Positions 26,537-33,819 of a DNA stretch of 64,000 nt are shown here, in pieces. Under the pieces are notes generated by a model. The model searched no databases. It was given only the letters and a program-made list of their open reading frames with translations, and was not told where the DNA came from. A program made the translations under genes and the position numbers. The DNA is from Aureibacter tunicatorum (lineage in GTDB: Bacteria > Bacteroidota > Bacteroidia > Cytophagales > Cyclobacteriaceae), in assembly GCF_036492635.1 (NCBI RefSeq), contig NZ_AP025305.1, forward strand, positions 620,001-684,000, read 5' to 3'. Each line of letters begins with the position of its first letter. Position 1 is the first letter of the stretch.

Positions 26537-27691
26537 GTGACCAAAATATCTGTAAGAATAATGAGCAAGGCCTCTGAGCAGGTCTTCGTCAAATAATTGA
26601 AAATCAGAGTACTTCATTTCTGTTTTGAGTACTCTGACAACTTCTTCTACTTTAGCTGAAGCAGGCTTATGTTGTTTAAGTTTCGCATGCATTAATTGCG
26701 CAGCTCGTTTAGCCAAGGTTTGATATTCATCGTCAGCTTTTTCAAGTTCTTCGGGGCTTGCTGTATCCGCGGTTTGAGCGAGGTAAGTTTTAAGGTTGGT
26801 GCCTTTCATGCTCTCAGGCGAAAACATTTCGATGTACATAAGATAATCCTCATCTTCGTCTTCCTCCTCCATTACTGGTCTCGATGTGTGCACGCTTTTT
26901 TTCATTTCATATATATTCATATAGGCTTCATGAGCTAAAGCTCTAAGCACCTTGTTTGGCACAAATGTATTGTATTCTTCTCCGAGTGATTTTAGGCGAG
27001 ATTCTACATTTTGTATAGATAAAGAAACTCTATCGTCGACAGTCATTTGGGGGCCGATGAGTGAAAGCTTGTTCAATAGTTCCTCTCTCATGTACCTGAC
27101 AGCTAATTTTTGGAAGACTCCATAAATCTTCTCCGCAGGATAACTTTGTTTTTCTTCATCAATAGGTTTTATTCCAATTGAGTCCAGCTGTTCATCCATT
27201 TCGTATTGAATGTGATTCATATACTTTTTGTATTCGGGATTTTCCGGATGTGGTGTCATGAAGTGACATGCCAAAGGATCTTTTTCATCGTATTTTGTTT
27301 GCAGCGATACGACAGTGCCGGAAAACGAAGGCTCATCGATTTCTCCTTCATTGAGCAATGGATCGCTTTCGTTGGAATAATGGTGTTCGGGGAATTCCTC
27401 GCTAAGAAAGGGGTTGCCTTTTCCTTTTGGAGTAACATCTATCATCTCAAAAGGACTTAATTCATCGCTTGCTTGAGCTAGAGGAACATCGGGTGGAGTT
27501 GGTATGACAGTATGGGATAAATCTAGGCGCGGAGGCAATTTGGATTTTATTCTTTCCAACCATGCAAAATCGACTTCATCGGTTCCAGCTTGTCCGTCTT
27601 TGCCTTTGTTTTTTTTAGCTTTATTTTTTTTAGCCATTCGATAAGCTCGTTTGGCTTTGTCTCTCTTTAAAGTTGCATACTTCCCAGGCAT
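26525..27691 (-). CDS. Unknown 388-residue protein with a basic head and duplicated helical domains
   Basis: No family recognised. Residues 1-32 are strongly basic (many Lys, Arg, Ala). About 50-140 are Pro-, Glu- and Ser-rich and probably disordered. The rest is helical. It seems to contain two related units of about 75 residues: one ending VPNKVLRALAHEAYMNIYE (around residue 265) and one ending FDEDLLRGLAHYSYRYFG at the C-terminus. A very acidic stretch (EEEDEDEDYL) sits between them. There is no signal peptide. The 3' end overlaps the convergent gene by 12 bases, and the 346-base region upstream is unusually AT-rich. The duplicated L-R-x-L-A-H-x-x-Y core may be a useful search signature. 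Confidence 0.6.
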   Translation of the reverse strand: MPGKYATLKRDKAKRAYRMAKKNKAKKNKGKDGQAGTDEVDFAWLERIKSKLPPRLDLSHTVIPTPPDVPLAQASDELSPFEMIDVTPKGKGNPFLSEEFPEHHYSNESDPLLNEGEIDEPSFSGTVVSLQTKYDEKDPLACHFMTPHPENPEYKKYMNHIQYEMDEQLDSIGIKPIDEEKQSYPAEKIYGVFQKLAVRYMREELLNKLSLIGPQMTVDDRVSLSIQNVESRLKSLGEEYNTFVPNKVLRALAHEAYMNIYEMKKSVHTSRPVMEEEDEDEDYLMYIEMFSPESMKGTNLKTYLAQTADTASPEELEKADDEYQTLAKRAAQLMHAKLKQHKPASAKVEEVVRVLKTEMKYSDFQLFDEDLLRGLAHYSYRYFGHSGT

Positions 27692-28037
27692 AACATATTG
27701 ATTTTTAATGTTTTTTAACGTTTGATGTCAGTGATAGGTAATACAGTATAAAGGGGAAAATCTAGATTATTTCATGAAGTTTCGTTAACTAAAATTATGT
27801 ATAATTGTTATAATTATTAACAAATATGCATGGTGTTGGAATTTTTTGTTAAATTTATTATTTATATAGTTAAATTTTTTGTTTAATAACTTTCTTTCGC
27901 TGAAATCAATATGAAAAACTGCACTTTGTTTTTTAATTGATATTTGAATAGTTATATTTTTTAGGGTAATTATTTTTAGAATATATAGATCGTATTAACG
28001 TTGCTATTTTGGTGAAAGGGAATAATGAAGTATTAAT
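27692..28037. other. AT-rich 346-base divergent intergenic region
   Basis: Between the minus-strand unknown gene and the AraC-type gene. It is markedly richer in A and T than its surroundings, with many short TTAAT/ATTAA runs. I found no convincing hairpin, repeat or full promoter match, although it must hold the promoters of both divergent genes. Confidence 0.5.
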
Positions 28038-28889
28038 ATGACAAGAAGTAAAGAGTTATTTGTTGACAAGTCAATGCACTTTGAATTAAAGAATTTGAAC
28101 GTTATTGACATGTATGAAAGCAATACTTCAGAAAATTACTTGTTAGTGTGGATAAGAAAGGGGAAGGCGAGGCTAGATGTTGATGATAAGAATTTTTTGT
28201 TGCAAAAGGGATCGTTGTTTCTTTTGTATCCGGATCAGTTTTGGAAGTTGATAGGAGATCAAAACGACTCCATTGAAGGGGTATTATTGGAGTTTGCTTC
28301 TGACTTGGTTGCTGAGAACAAATTTTTTAAGCTGGAAGAGCAGTATAAGTTAATCTTGATTAAAGAGTTTCCTGTCGTGCATGTGGAAGAAAAATGGCAG
28401 GTTAGGTTGACAGATATTTTCGAGTGGCTTACTGAAGAATATGAATCCTCTTCATATGATATTGAATTAATAAAATACAAGTTGATTTTAGTGCTCCATA
28501 TTTATAAAAGAGCTTTTGAGAATCGAGAAGCGCTACCGGAATTGAATAGTGTGGCAATGAGGTTTAGCAAGCTCGTAGGTGATCATTTTATGAATAATCA
28601 TTCAGTAAAATTTTATGCGGATGCCCTTTCTATTTCCAGCAAGCAATTAAATTTGATTTTGAAAGAAAGCTATGGACGTACCACGCAAGAAATGATTCAC
28701 AATAGACTAGTGTACGAAGCAAAAAGAAATTTGATTTACTCAGACGTTAGCATAAAGGAAATAGCTTTTTCATTAGGCTTCCAAGATGCATCCTATTTTA
28801 ATAGATTTTTTAAGAAACTCGTAAAGTGCACCCCATTGGAATATCGTATTGAAAGTTCAGGTTTTAAAAGTACCATAGTTGGTGCGTAG
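28038..28889 (+). CDS. AraC-family transcriptional regulator
   Basis: A 283-residue regulator. The N-terminal part (about 1-160) looks like a cupin-type sensing domain (KGKARLDVDDKNFLLQKGSLFLLYPDQFW). The C-terminal AraC double helix-turn-helix (about 190-275) contains KFYADALSISSKQLNLILKE (helix set 1) and the signature VSIKEIAFSLGFQDASYFNRFFKK followed by TPLEYR; I cite the latter in part only as the family hallmark. It is divergent from the unknown 388-residue gene and in line with the YceI-porin-YceI genes downstream, which are its likely targets. A TACTTTTG element at 28918-28925 after its stop may be the promoter it acts on. Confidence 0.9.
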   Translation: MTRSKELFVDKSMHFELKNLNVIDMYESNTSENYLLVWIRKGKARLDVDDKNFLLQKGSLFLLYPDQFWKLIGDQNDSIEGVLLEFASDLVAENKFFKLEEQYKLILIKEFPVVHVEEKWQVRLTDIFEWLTEEYESSSYDIELIKYKLILVLHIYKRAFENREALPELNSVAMRFSKLVGDHFMNNHSVKFYADALSISSKQLNLILKESYGRTTQEMIHNRLVYEAKRNLIYSDVSIKEIAFSLGFQDASYFNRFFKKLVKCTPLEYRIESSGFKSTIVGA

Positions 28890-28917
28890 TGTCCTATAAT
28901 TCTCATTGATTGAAACT

Positions 28918-28925
28918 TACTTTTG
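28918..28925 (+). promoter_or_regulatory. Possible -7 element of the YceI-porin unit
   Basis: TACTTTTG matches TAnnTTTG exactly, 104 bases before the first YceI start. No TTG occurs at the usual upstream distance, which would fit a promoter that depends on an activator such as the adjacent AraC protein. Confidence 0.25.
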
Positions 28926-29029
28926 TATAAACATTTACGGCTTCAAGATGCTTATTGCGTGTTTTGACTTGAAAAAAGCTATTTGTTTATCAGAATTAAT
29001 ACTAAGTAAGGAACTAAAATATATAATCA

Positions 29030-29587
29030 ATGAGAAAGAAAATTGCACTTATTATCCTATGTGCTTGGGGATTATTAGCAGGCAATGCGCAGGCTCAAAA
29101 AAGCTATGAAAGCAATAATGGGGAAACTAAGGTTATAGGTACATCAACGCTCCATGATTGGGAATGCGTGTCTGAAACTTCCAGTATCGACATGCTTGCA
29201 AATGTTGAGGATGGACAGTTGAGTTCTATTGAAAGCTTGGTTTTTCAAATAAGCTCGGAGTCGCTAAAAAGCGGTAAAAAGTCCATGGATAAAAATGTCT
29301 ATGATGCGCTTAAAACCAAAAAGCATAAAACTATTGATTTTAAACTAACCGAAGTAAAAAGCATTTCTGGCACTGAAGTGAAAGCAGAAGGAGTTTTGAC
29401 TATCGCTGGAGCTAGCAAAAATGTCGTTTTGAACGCCACTGTAGTTCCAAATGCCAACGGTGTTGATTTGAAAACTTCATACACATTCAATATGTCTGAT
29501 TTTGGCATTGATCCGCCAACCGCTATGCTCAATACTATTAAAACTGGCGATGAAGTGACGGTGGAATTTTCCGCAAATCTGAAATAA
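29030..29587 (+). CDS. YceI-family lipid-binding protein, periplasmic
   Basis: A 185-residue exported protein; signal peptide about 1-22 ending in AQAQ. YceI proteins are lipocalin-like barrels that bind polyisoprenoid or other long amphiphiles. The family pattern is clear: an early TLHDWECVSE segment, then SLKSGKKSMDKNVYDALKTKKHKTIDFKL (cited as hallmark around residues 82-110), then GVLTIAGASKNVVLNA and MSDFGIDPPTAM near the end. It precedes a porin-like gene by 26 bases and follows an AraC regulator. A second, more divergent YceI lies after the porin, so the unit encodes two barrels of this type. Confidence 0.92.
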   Translation: MRKKIALIILCAWGLLAGNAQAQKSYESNNGETKVIGTSTLHDWECVSETSSIDMLANVEDGQLSSIESLVFQISSESLKSGKKSMDKNVYDALKTKKHKTIDFKLTEVKSISGTEVKAEGVLTIAGASKNVVLNATVVPNANGVDLKTSYTFNMSDFGIDPPTAMLNTIKTGDEVTVEFSANLK

Positions 29588-29613
29588 ATAGCAACTTACA
29601 ATTACAACATAAC

Positions 29614-31011
29614 ATGAAAAGAATTTTAATCACTCTATTGGCGGCGTCTTTGGGAAGCATGCCTGCAATGGCTCAGTCAGAATCTCAAGAGAGTGTCAAA
29701 GATAAAATGTTTGAAAGCTTAAGGCCGAATGATCAAACAGGCTTGAATGTCTTCGAACCTAAAAAGTTGGATAATTACGAATTCGACAAAGTCAGAGTAC
29801 GCGTTGGAGGTAATTTCAATATGCATTTTCAAGGCCTTACTCAAGAGAATTATTATAACAGACATGCGGGAGAAGGCAATGCAACTCCGCAATACGGTTT
29901 GTCTGAGTTAGGACAAGATTTTAATTTGCCAATGGCCAACTTTAACTTGGATGTAGTATTTGCTCCGGGTGTAACTATGAAGTTGGAAACATATCTTTCA
30001 AGCCGACATCATGTGGAGGCTAATGTAAAGGGTGGATATTTGCAGCTGGATGCCTTGCCTTTCTTGAACAGCGCTTTTCTTGACAACTTAATGAAGAAAA
30101 CTACTATCAAGGCAGGTTTGATGGAAGTGAACTATGGTGATGCTCACTTTAGAAGATCGGATGGAGGTAATTCGATTTACAACCCATTTGTAGGGAATTA
30201 CTTGATGGATGCTTTTACCACTGAGTTGGCATTGGAGATCTTGATGCAAGATGAGAAGTCAGGCTTGCTAGGTATGATTGGTGTTTCCAATGGAAAACTT
30301 AATCAGTCAACCGCTAAAATTGAAGGAGCAGCTCCTTCGCTTTATGGTAAGGTTGGTATTGACAAGCAAGTCAATTCTGATTTGAGAGTAAGAACAACAG
30401 GTTCATTCTATACAAGCTTCGGCGAAGCGGTAAATTATCTTTACACTGGCGATAGAGCAGGGTCTAGATATTTCAATGTGACTTCATTTTATGATGCGGA
30501 TGGAAATGTTGTGACTGCAAATGATTGGAGCGGTAGAGTAAGAAAAGGTTTCAACAAGTTCACTTCTTTTCAAATTAATCAGTTTGTGAAATACCAAGGT
30601 TTGGAGTTTTTCGGTACTTATGAATATTCCGCTGACGGCATGGACCAAATGACAGGCACAGATGCTTCAGGCCAGACTATAGTAGCTGAAAAAGGAAATT
30701 ATAATCAGTTTGTGGCTGAATTGCTTTATAGATTTGGAGAAGGAGAGAAGTTTTATGTAGGCGGTCGCTACAACACAGCGTTTGGCAATGACGGTACTCT
30801 AACTACTTCTGAAGAGTCGGGAGTTTCATCAAAGTCTGAGGATTTTAGAGTGGATAGATTCAATATCGGCGGAGGATGGTTCATGACCAAGAACATTCTT
30901 ACGAAAATTGAGTACGTAAATCAGCATTATAAAGATGGAGAGGCACTTGGCCCGCAATTCAAGGATGCTAGATTTCATGGTGTGAATATAGAGGCTGTGA
31001 TTGCATTCTAG
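29614..31011 (+). CDS. Outer membrane porin-like beta-barrel protein
   Basis: A 465-residue exported protein with signal peptide about 1-20 (ending AMAQ). The mature protein alternates polar and hydrophobic residues in many strands, has frequent aromatic girdle residues and ends in a terminal strand with a C-terminal Phe (VNIEAVIAF), the outer membrane insertion signal. It resembles conserved Bacteroidota porins of unknown substrate; phosphate-selective-porin-like and alginate-export-like barrels are alternatives I cannot separate. The N-terminal 50 residues precede the first strand VRVRVGGNFNMHFQG. It lies 26 bases after the YceI gene in the same direction and ends at a terminator-like hairpin. 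Confidence 0.75.
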   Translation: MKRILITLLAASLGSMPAMAQSESQESVKDKMFESLRPNDQTGLNVFEPKKLDNYEFDKVRVRVGGNFNMHFQGLTQENYYNRHAGEGNATPQYGLSELGQDFNLPMANFNLDVVFAPGVTMKLETYLSSRHHVEANVKGGYLQLDALPFLNSAFLDNLMKKTTIKAGLMEVNYGDAHFRRSDGGNSIYNPFVGNYLMDAFTTELALEILMQDEKSGLLGMIGVSNGKLNQSTAKIEGAAPSLYGKVGIDKQVNSDLRVRTTGSFYTSFGEAVNYLYTGDRAGSRYFNVTSFYDADGNVVTANDWSGRVRKGFNKFTSFQINQFVKYQGLEFFGTYEYSADGMDQMTGTDASGQTIVAEKGNYNQFVAELLYRFGEGEKFYVGGRYNTAFGNDGTLTTSEESGVSSKSEDFRVDRFNIGGGWFMTKNILTKIEYVNQHYKDGEALGPQFKDARFHGVNIEAVIAF

Positions 31012-31025
31012 TAGAATATTAAATA

Positions 31026-31068
31026 AAGTAGCGCTTTTGAATTTTATAATTTCAAAGTGCTACTTTTG
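31026..31068 (+). terminator. Terminator-like hairpin after the porin gene
   Basis: Arms 31026-31041 and 31051-31065 pair over about 15 positions with one G-U and one bulge, followed by T residues. It would separate or attenuate the second YceI gene, which starts 26 bases later. Confidence 0.65.
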
Positions 31069-31093
31069 AATTTGAAAAGAAAAATATCTAGTC

Positions 31094-31672
31094 ATGATTG
31101 TATTGCTAATTCATGTTTTATCATTTATGATTGGTGGGGATTATCAAAAAGGTAAAAGCCCTGTTTCGATCTATTTTAAAGAATCATCAAGCATCAATAT
31201 TGAGGGAAGAAGCAATGTGAATTCGTTTAATTTTGAATATGAAAATGCACTAAGTGATACTTTTCAAATCGTTAAGGAGCCTAGCGGCGATTTAGTTTTT
31301 TTTGATTCGATTTTGGCATTGAAATCAGAATCGTTCGATAGCGGTACTAAGTTGATGAACCGCGATTTTTTTAAAATGATTAAGTCCAAAGAATATCCTC
31401 AAATTCATTTGCAATTGAATAGATTGATTTTTGTAAATGGCAAGGGCTATCTGGAGGTGACAATTAGTTTAGCTGGTGAGAAAAATGTCTACAAGCTTTC
31501 ATTGGAAGATTATATAGTAAAGAATAATGAGTTTAAAGTTGAAGGCAATTTAGACTTGAATATCAATGATTTTGGCTTGATACCTCCCAAGAAAGCCATG
31601 GGCCTTATCAAAGTAGATAATAAGGTTACTGTAAAAATAGATTTGGAAGGCAACTACATGTCCATGAAGTGA
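31094..31672 (+). CDS. Divergent second YceI-like protein
   Basis: A 192-residue protein, related to the YceI protein two genes upstream. The shared pattern includes ALKSESFDSGTKLMNRDFFKM (compare the SGKKSMDKNVYDAL segment of the first), an IHLQLNRL strand, LSLAGEKNVYKL-like text (read as ISLAGEKNVYKL) and NINDFGLIPPKKAMG, which corresponds to MSDFGIDPPTAM. The N-terminal hydrophobic stretch (residues 2-13) is short for a signal peptide, so export is probable but not certain. No YxxxxD-type catalytic motif exists in this family; binding of a long-chain lipid is the expected role. It is convergent with the DinB-like gene, 15 bases apart. Confidence 0.75.
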   Translation: MIVLLIHVLSFMIGGDYQKGKSPVSIYFKESSSINIEGRSNVNSFNFEYENALSDTFQIVKEPSGDLVFFDSILALKSESFDSGTKLMNRDFFKMIKSKEYPQIHLQLNRLIFVNGKGYLEVTISLAGEKNVYKLSLEDYIVKNNEFKVEGNLDLNINDFGLIPPKKAMGLIKVDNKVTVKIDLEGNYMSMK

Positions 31673-31687
31673 TAATAGCTTGCTTCT

Positions 31688-32203
31688 TTATTCATAACTA
31701 TAAAAAGGGCTGTCTTTGGCGGACCAAAGGTTAGCGCCGATTAACTCTTCTCCTAAAGTTTTAAGGTAGACGAAAAGTTGCATTTTATAGCCAGTAAGGA
31801 ATTTTATAGTGATTTCTTGAAGAGCAATACCAAGTGGCAACTTGTCGATAAGAGGATGATAAGCGACTCTTTTTTTCAGATCCTCAGGCTTAATAGTTTC
31901 AAAAAACTTGATCAGTTGTCCTTTTTGATCATCTAGAGCTGTCAAGTATTCGCTGATCGTTTGATCTTTATGTTTTTCTACCATTCTATAGTAGCGATCA
32001 TGTGTTTTATCCTTGAAGTCATTATGATACAGAGCTTCAGCGGTATAAATTCCGATAAAAGATAGCGTTTCCATCAGCTCTTGAGTCGACCACATACTTT
32101 CAGCCGGTCGATAAGCCAAGTATTCTTCTTTGATGTTTTTTGAAATATAGGCTATAGCCTCGCATTCTCGAATTACAGAGTCAAATAAAAATTTTTTATC
32201 CAT
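31688..32203 (-). CDS. DinB-family protein
   Basis: A 171-residue cytoplasmic protein with the four-helix arrangement of the DinB/YfiT superfamily. Supporting features are the RPAESMWSTQELMETLSFIG segment around residues 32-51, which corresponds to the family's W-S-xxE-xxxHL metal-site helix, and the later helix with PLGIALQEITIKFLTGYKMQLFVYLK. The usual His ligands of bacillithiol-transferase-like DinB enzymes are not obvious here, so it may be a metal-free or degenerate member. Function is unknown. It follows the OhrR gene in the same direction but is separated from it by a strong terminator. Confidence 0.7.
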   Translation of the reverse strand: MDKKFLFDSVIRECEAIAYISKNIKEEYLAYRPAESMWSTQELMETLSFIGIYTAEALYHNDFKDKTHDRYYRMVEKHKDQTISEYLTALDDQKGQLIKFFETIKPEDLKKRVAYHPLIDKLPLGIALQEITIKFLTGYKMQLFVYLKTLGEELIGANLWSAKDSPFYSYE

Positions 32204-32250
32204 CTTTTTGAACGGTTGAAGTTATAACTTCAATATAGGAAATAGAAATC

Positions 32251-32288
32251 AAAAAGTACATGCCGCTATTGCGAGTGTAAGCGGCATG
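32251..32288 (-). terminator. Terminator of the peroxide operon
   Basis: A 9-bp GC-rich stem (32280-32288 with 32259-32267) followed on the minus strand by a T run at 32255-32251. It lies just after the OhrR stop codon. Confidence 0.85.
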
Positions 32289-32295
32289 CGTAGAG

Positions 32296-32754
32296 TTATT
32301 GTTTTTTTATCAAGTCTATTAATTGATAAAGGCTTTCTTTTAATTGATTTACTTCTGGAATTTTAGAATCGGAATTTTCAGCATTGATTTTTTGAATCAG
32401 TTTTTCGGGAATGCACATGGCCTTGGATTTCATGTCTTTACCTTTTTGAGTCAAGCTGATCATAACTATTCTTTCATCTGTTTGAGATCTTTTTCTGCTA
32501 ATGATACCTTTGGACTCCATTCGCTTGAGCATGGGAGTTAGCGTATTTGATTCTAGAATTAATGCTTTGCTTAGTTCTCCAACCGTTGAATCTCCTTTAT
32601 CCCACAAGACCATAAGCGTCAAATATTGAGGGTAGGAAATATCCAAGTCGCTTAAAATAGAATTATACAATTGAGTGATTAATCTAGATGCTGCGTAGAG
32701 AGGAAAGCATAACTGATCTTCCAGTTTTATTGAATCGGTATTTTCTGTGCTCAT
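32296..32754 (-). CDS. ohrR: Organic-peroxide-sensing MarR-family repressor, OhrR-like
   Basis: A 152-residue winged-helix repressor. The N-terminal LEDQLCFPLYAASRLITQLY carries Cys16 at the position of the peroxide-sensing Cys of OhrR, and the Tyr residues that stabilise its sulfenic acid are close by. SYPQYLTLMVLWDKG and the winged-helix text LILESNTLTPMLKRMESKGI and RSQTDERIVMISLT also match OhrR. The start codon directly follows the stop of the glutathione peroxidase gene. In the OhrR family, oxidation of the Cys releases the operator. A palindrome between the promoter elements ahead of this operon is the probable binding site. A classical ohr gene is not present; the peroxidase may play that part. 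Confidence 0.9.
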   Translation of the reverse strand: MSTENTDSIKLEDQLCFPLYAASRLITQLYNSILSDLDISYPQYLTLMVLWDKGDSTVGELSKALILESNTLTPMLKRMESKGIISRKRSQTDERIVMISLTQKGKDMKSKAMCIPEKLIQKINAENSDSKIPEVNQLKESLYQLIDLIKKQ

Positions 32755-33237
32755 TTATTTTAAGGATTTTTCCAAGAAGCTGTCGATAGCTTTAGGTTTT
32801 GTCGTTGGACTGAACCTTTTCATAGGTTTTCCATTAGGTCCAACAATAAACTTGGTAAAGTTCCATTTAATTCTTTTGCCGAGCAAGCCGGGCAATTCAT
32901 TTTTCAAATATTTAAAAATAGGATGGGCATTTTCTCCATTCACATCGATTTTGGCGAACATGGGGAAGGTAACTCCATAGTTGATTCTGCATACTTCTTC
33001 GATGTCTTCTTTGCCTCCAGGTTCTTGGTTGCCGAATTGATTGCAAGGAAAACCAAGAATTACCAGTTCTTTGTCTTTGTACTTTTGATGGATAGCTTCC
33101 AAACCTTCGAATTGGGGAGTTAGTCCGCACTTGCTGGCCGTATTGACGATCATTACTGTCTTTCCTTTAAAGTTGGACATAGGAATTTTTTCTCCTTTTA
33201 TATCCGTCGCTTCGAATTCATAAAAATTGTTTTCCAT
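32755..33237 (-). CDS. Glutathione peroxidase family protein (thiol peroxidase)
   Basis: A 160-residue peroxidase of the GPx fold. It has the three family motifs: NTASKCGLTPQ with peroxidatic Cys37, LGFPCNQFGNQEPG, and WNFTKF near residue 125. The second Cys in FPCNQF is the probable resolving residue, so the protein likely uses thioredoxin or another dithiol rather than glutathione. Cytoplasmic, no signal peptide. It lies between a DoxX-like membrane protein gene and ohrR on the same strand; its stop abuts the ohrR start. The arrangement suggests peroxide-induced expression relieved by OhrR oxidation. Confidence 0.95.
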   Translation of the reverse strand: MENNFYEFEATDIKGEKIPMSNFKGKTVMIVNTASKCGLTPQFEGLEAIHQKYKDKELVILGFPCNQFGNQEPGGKEDIEEVCRINYGVTFPMFAKIDVNGENAHPIFKYLKNELPGLLGKRIKWNFTKFIVGPNGKPMKRFSPTTKPKAIDSFLEKSLK

Positions 33238-33269
33238 GGCTTTATATTTGGTTAAATAAGAATATCAAT

Positions 33270-33671
33270 TTAATCATTCATGTTTTTTTGCAACCTCCAA
33301 TCGCTAGTTGACCAGATAGCTAAATATATCAGCAATGGTTGTAGAAATAGTCTTAAGAGTCTGATTGCATCATCATTCAAGCCAAAGGCATCGATTCCTC
33401 TTGAAAATTGATGCATATTCCCTGGGAATACAGTTATTAAGAAAATGGCTAATATGATGCCTATCCATTTTCTGTATTTTCTTACAAGCAACATGCAAGC
33501 GCCAAGTATGAGTTCAGTGATTCCAGTTATCTCAATTACAAGTTTTTTGTCATAGCTTATGCATTGGGGAACCAGACTTTCAAACTCCTGCTTTAGACTA
33601 GTGAAATGGGCAACTCCACTAGTCAGCAGCATTACGCAGAGTATTACTCGTGTGAAATTTTTCAATTTCAT
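33270..33671 (-). CDS. DoxX-like small membrane protein
   Basis: A 133-residue membrane protein with four hydrophobic segments: about 4-22, 48-66, 73-90 and 105-120 from the chosen start. FTRVILCVMLLTSGVAHF and GITELILGACMLL resemble the DoxX/DoxD fold, and FPGNMHQF between segments 3 and 4 is typical of this group. The ATG at 33671 is used; a frame start at 33725 would lie inside the promoter and operator. It opens an operon with glutathione peroxidase and ohrR. DoxX-like proteins recur beside redox genes, sometimes as quinone- or thiol-linked membrane partners; the exact role here is unknown. Confidence 0.8.
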   Translation of the reverse strand: MKLKNFTRVILCVMLLTSGVAHFTSLKQEFESLVPQCISYDKKLVIEITGITELILGACMLLVRKYRKWIGIILAIFLITVFPGNMHQFSRGIDAFGLNDDAIRLLRLFLQPLLIYLAIWSTSDWRLQKNMND

Positions 33672-33695
33672 AAAGCAAAAGGTTAATATCTTTTG

Positions 33696-33725
33696 CGAAT
33701 ATATCGTGTGCGATATAATTATCAA
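33696..33725 (-). promoter_or_regulatory. Promoter with OhrR-type operator, peroxide operon
   Basis: On the minus strand TTG (33725-33723) is followed after 19 bases by TATATTCG (33703-33696), one mismatch from TAnnTTTG. A 7-bp palindrome, TATATCG and CGATATA around four bases (33700-33717), lies between and over these elements. Confidence 0.6.
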
Positions 33726-33756
33726 AGTGTATTTTTATTTATTTGATTCAGGTATA

Positions 33757-33793
33757 ATAAAAAAACGATTTCAACTCAGTTGAAATCGTTTTT
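33757..33793 (-). terminator. Terminator of the arylsulfatase gene
   Basis: A perfect 15-bp stem (33779-33793 with 33761-33775) with a 3-base loop, ending in a T run on the minus strand. It begins 26 bases after the sulfatase stop. Confidence 0.9.
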
Positions 33794-33819
33794 AATCTAT
33801 ATTAATAAAGAAAATTAAA

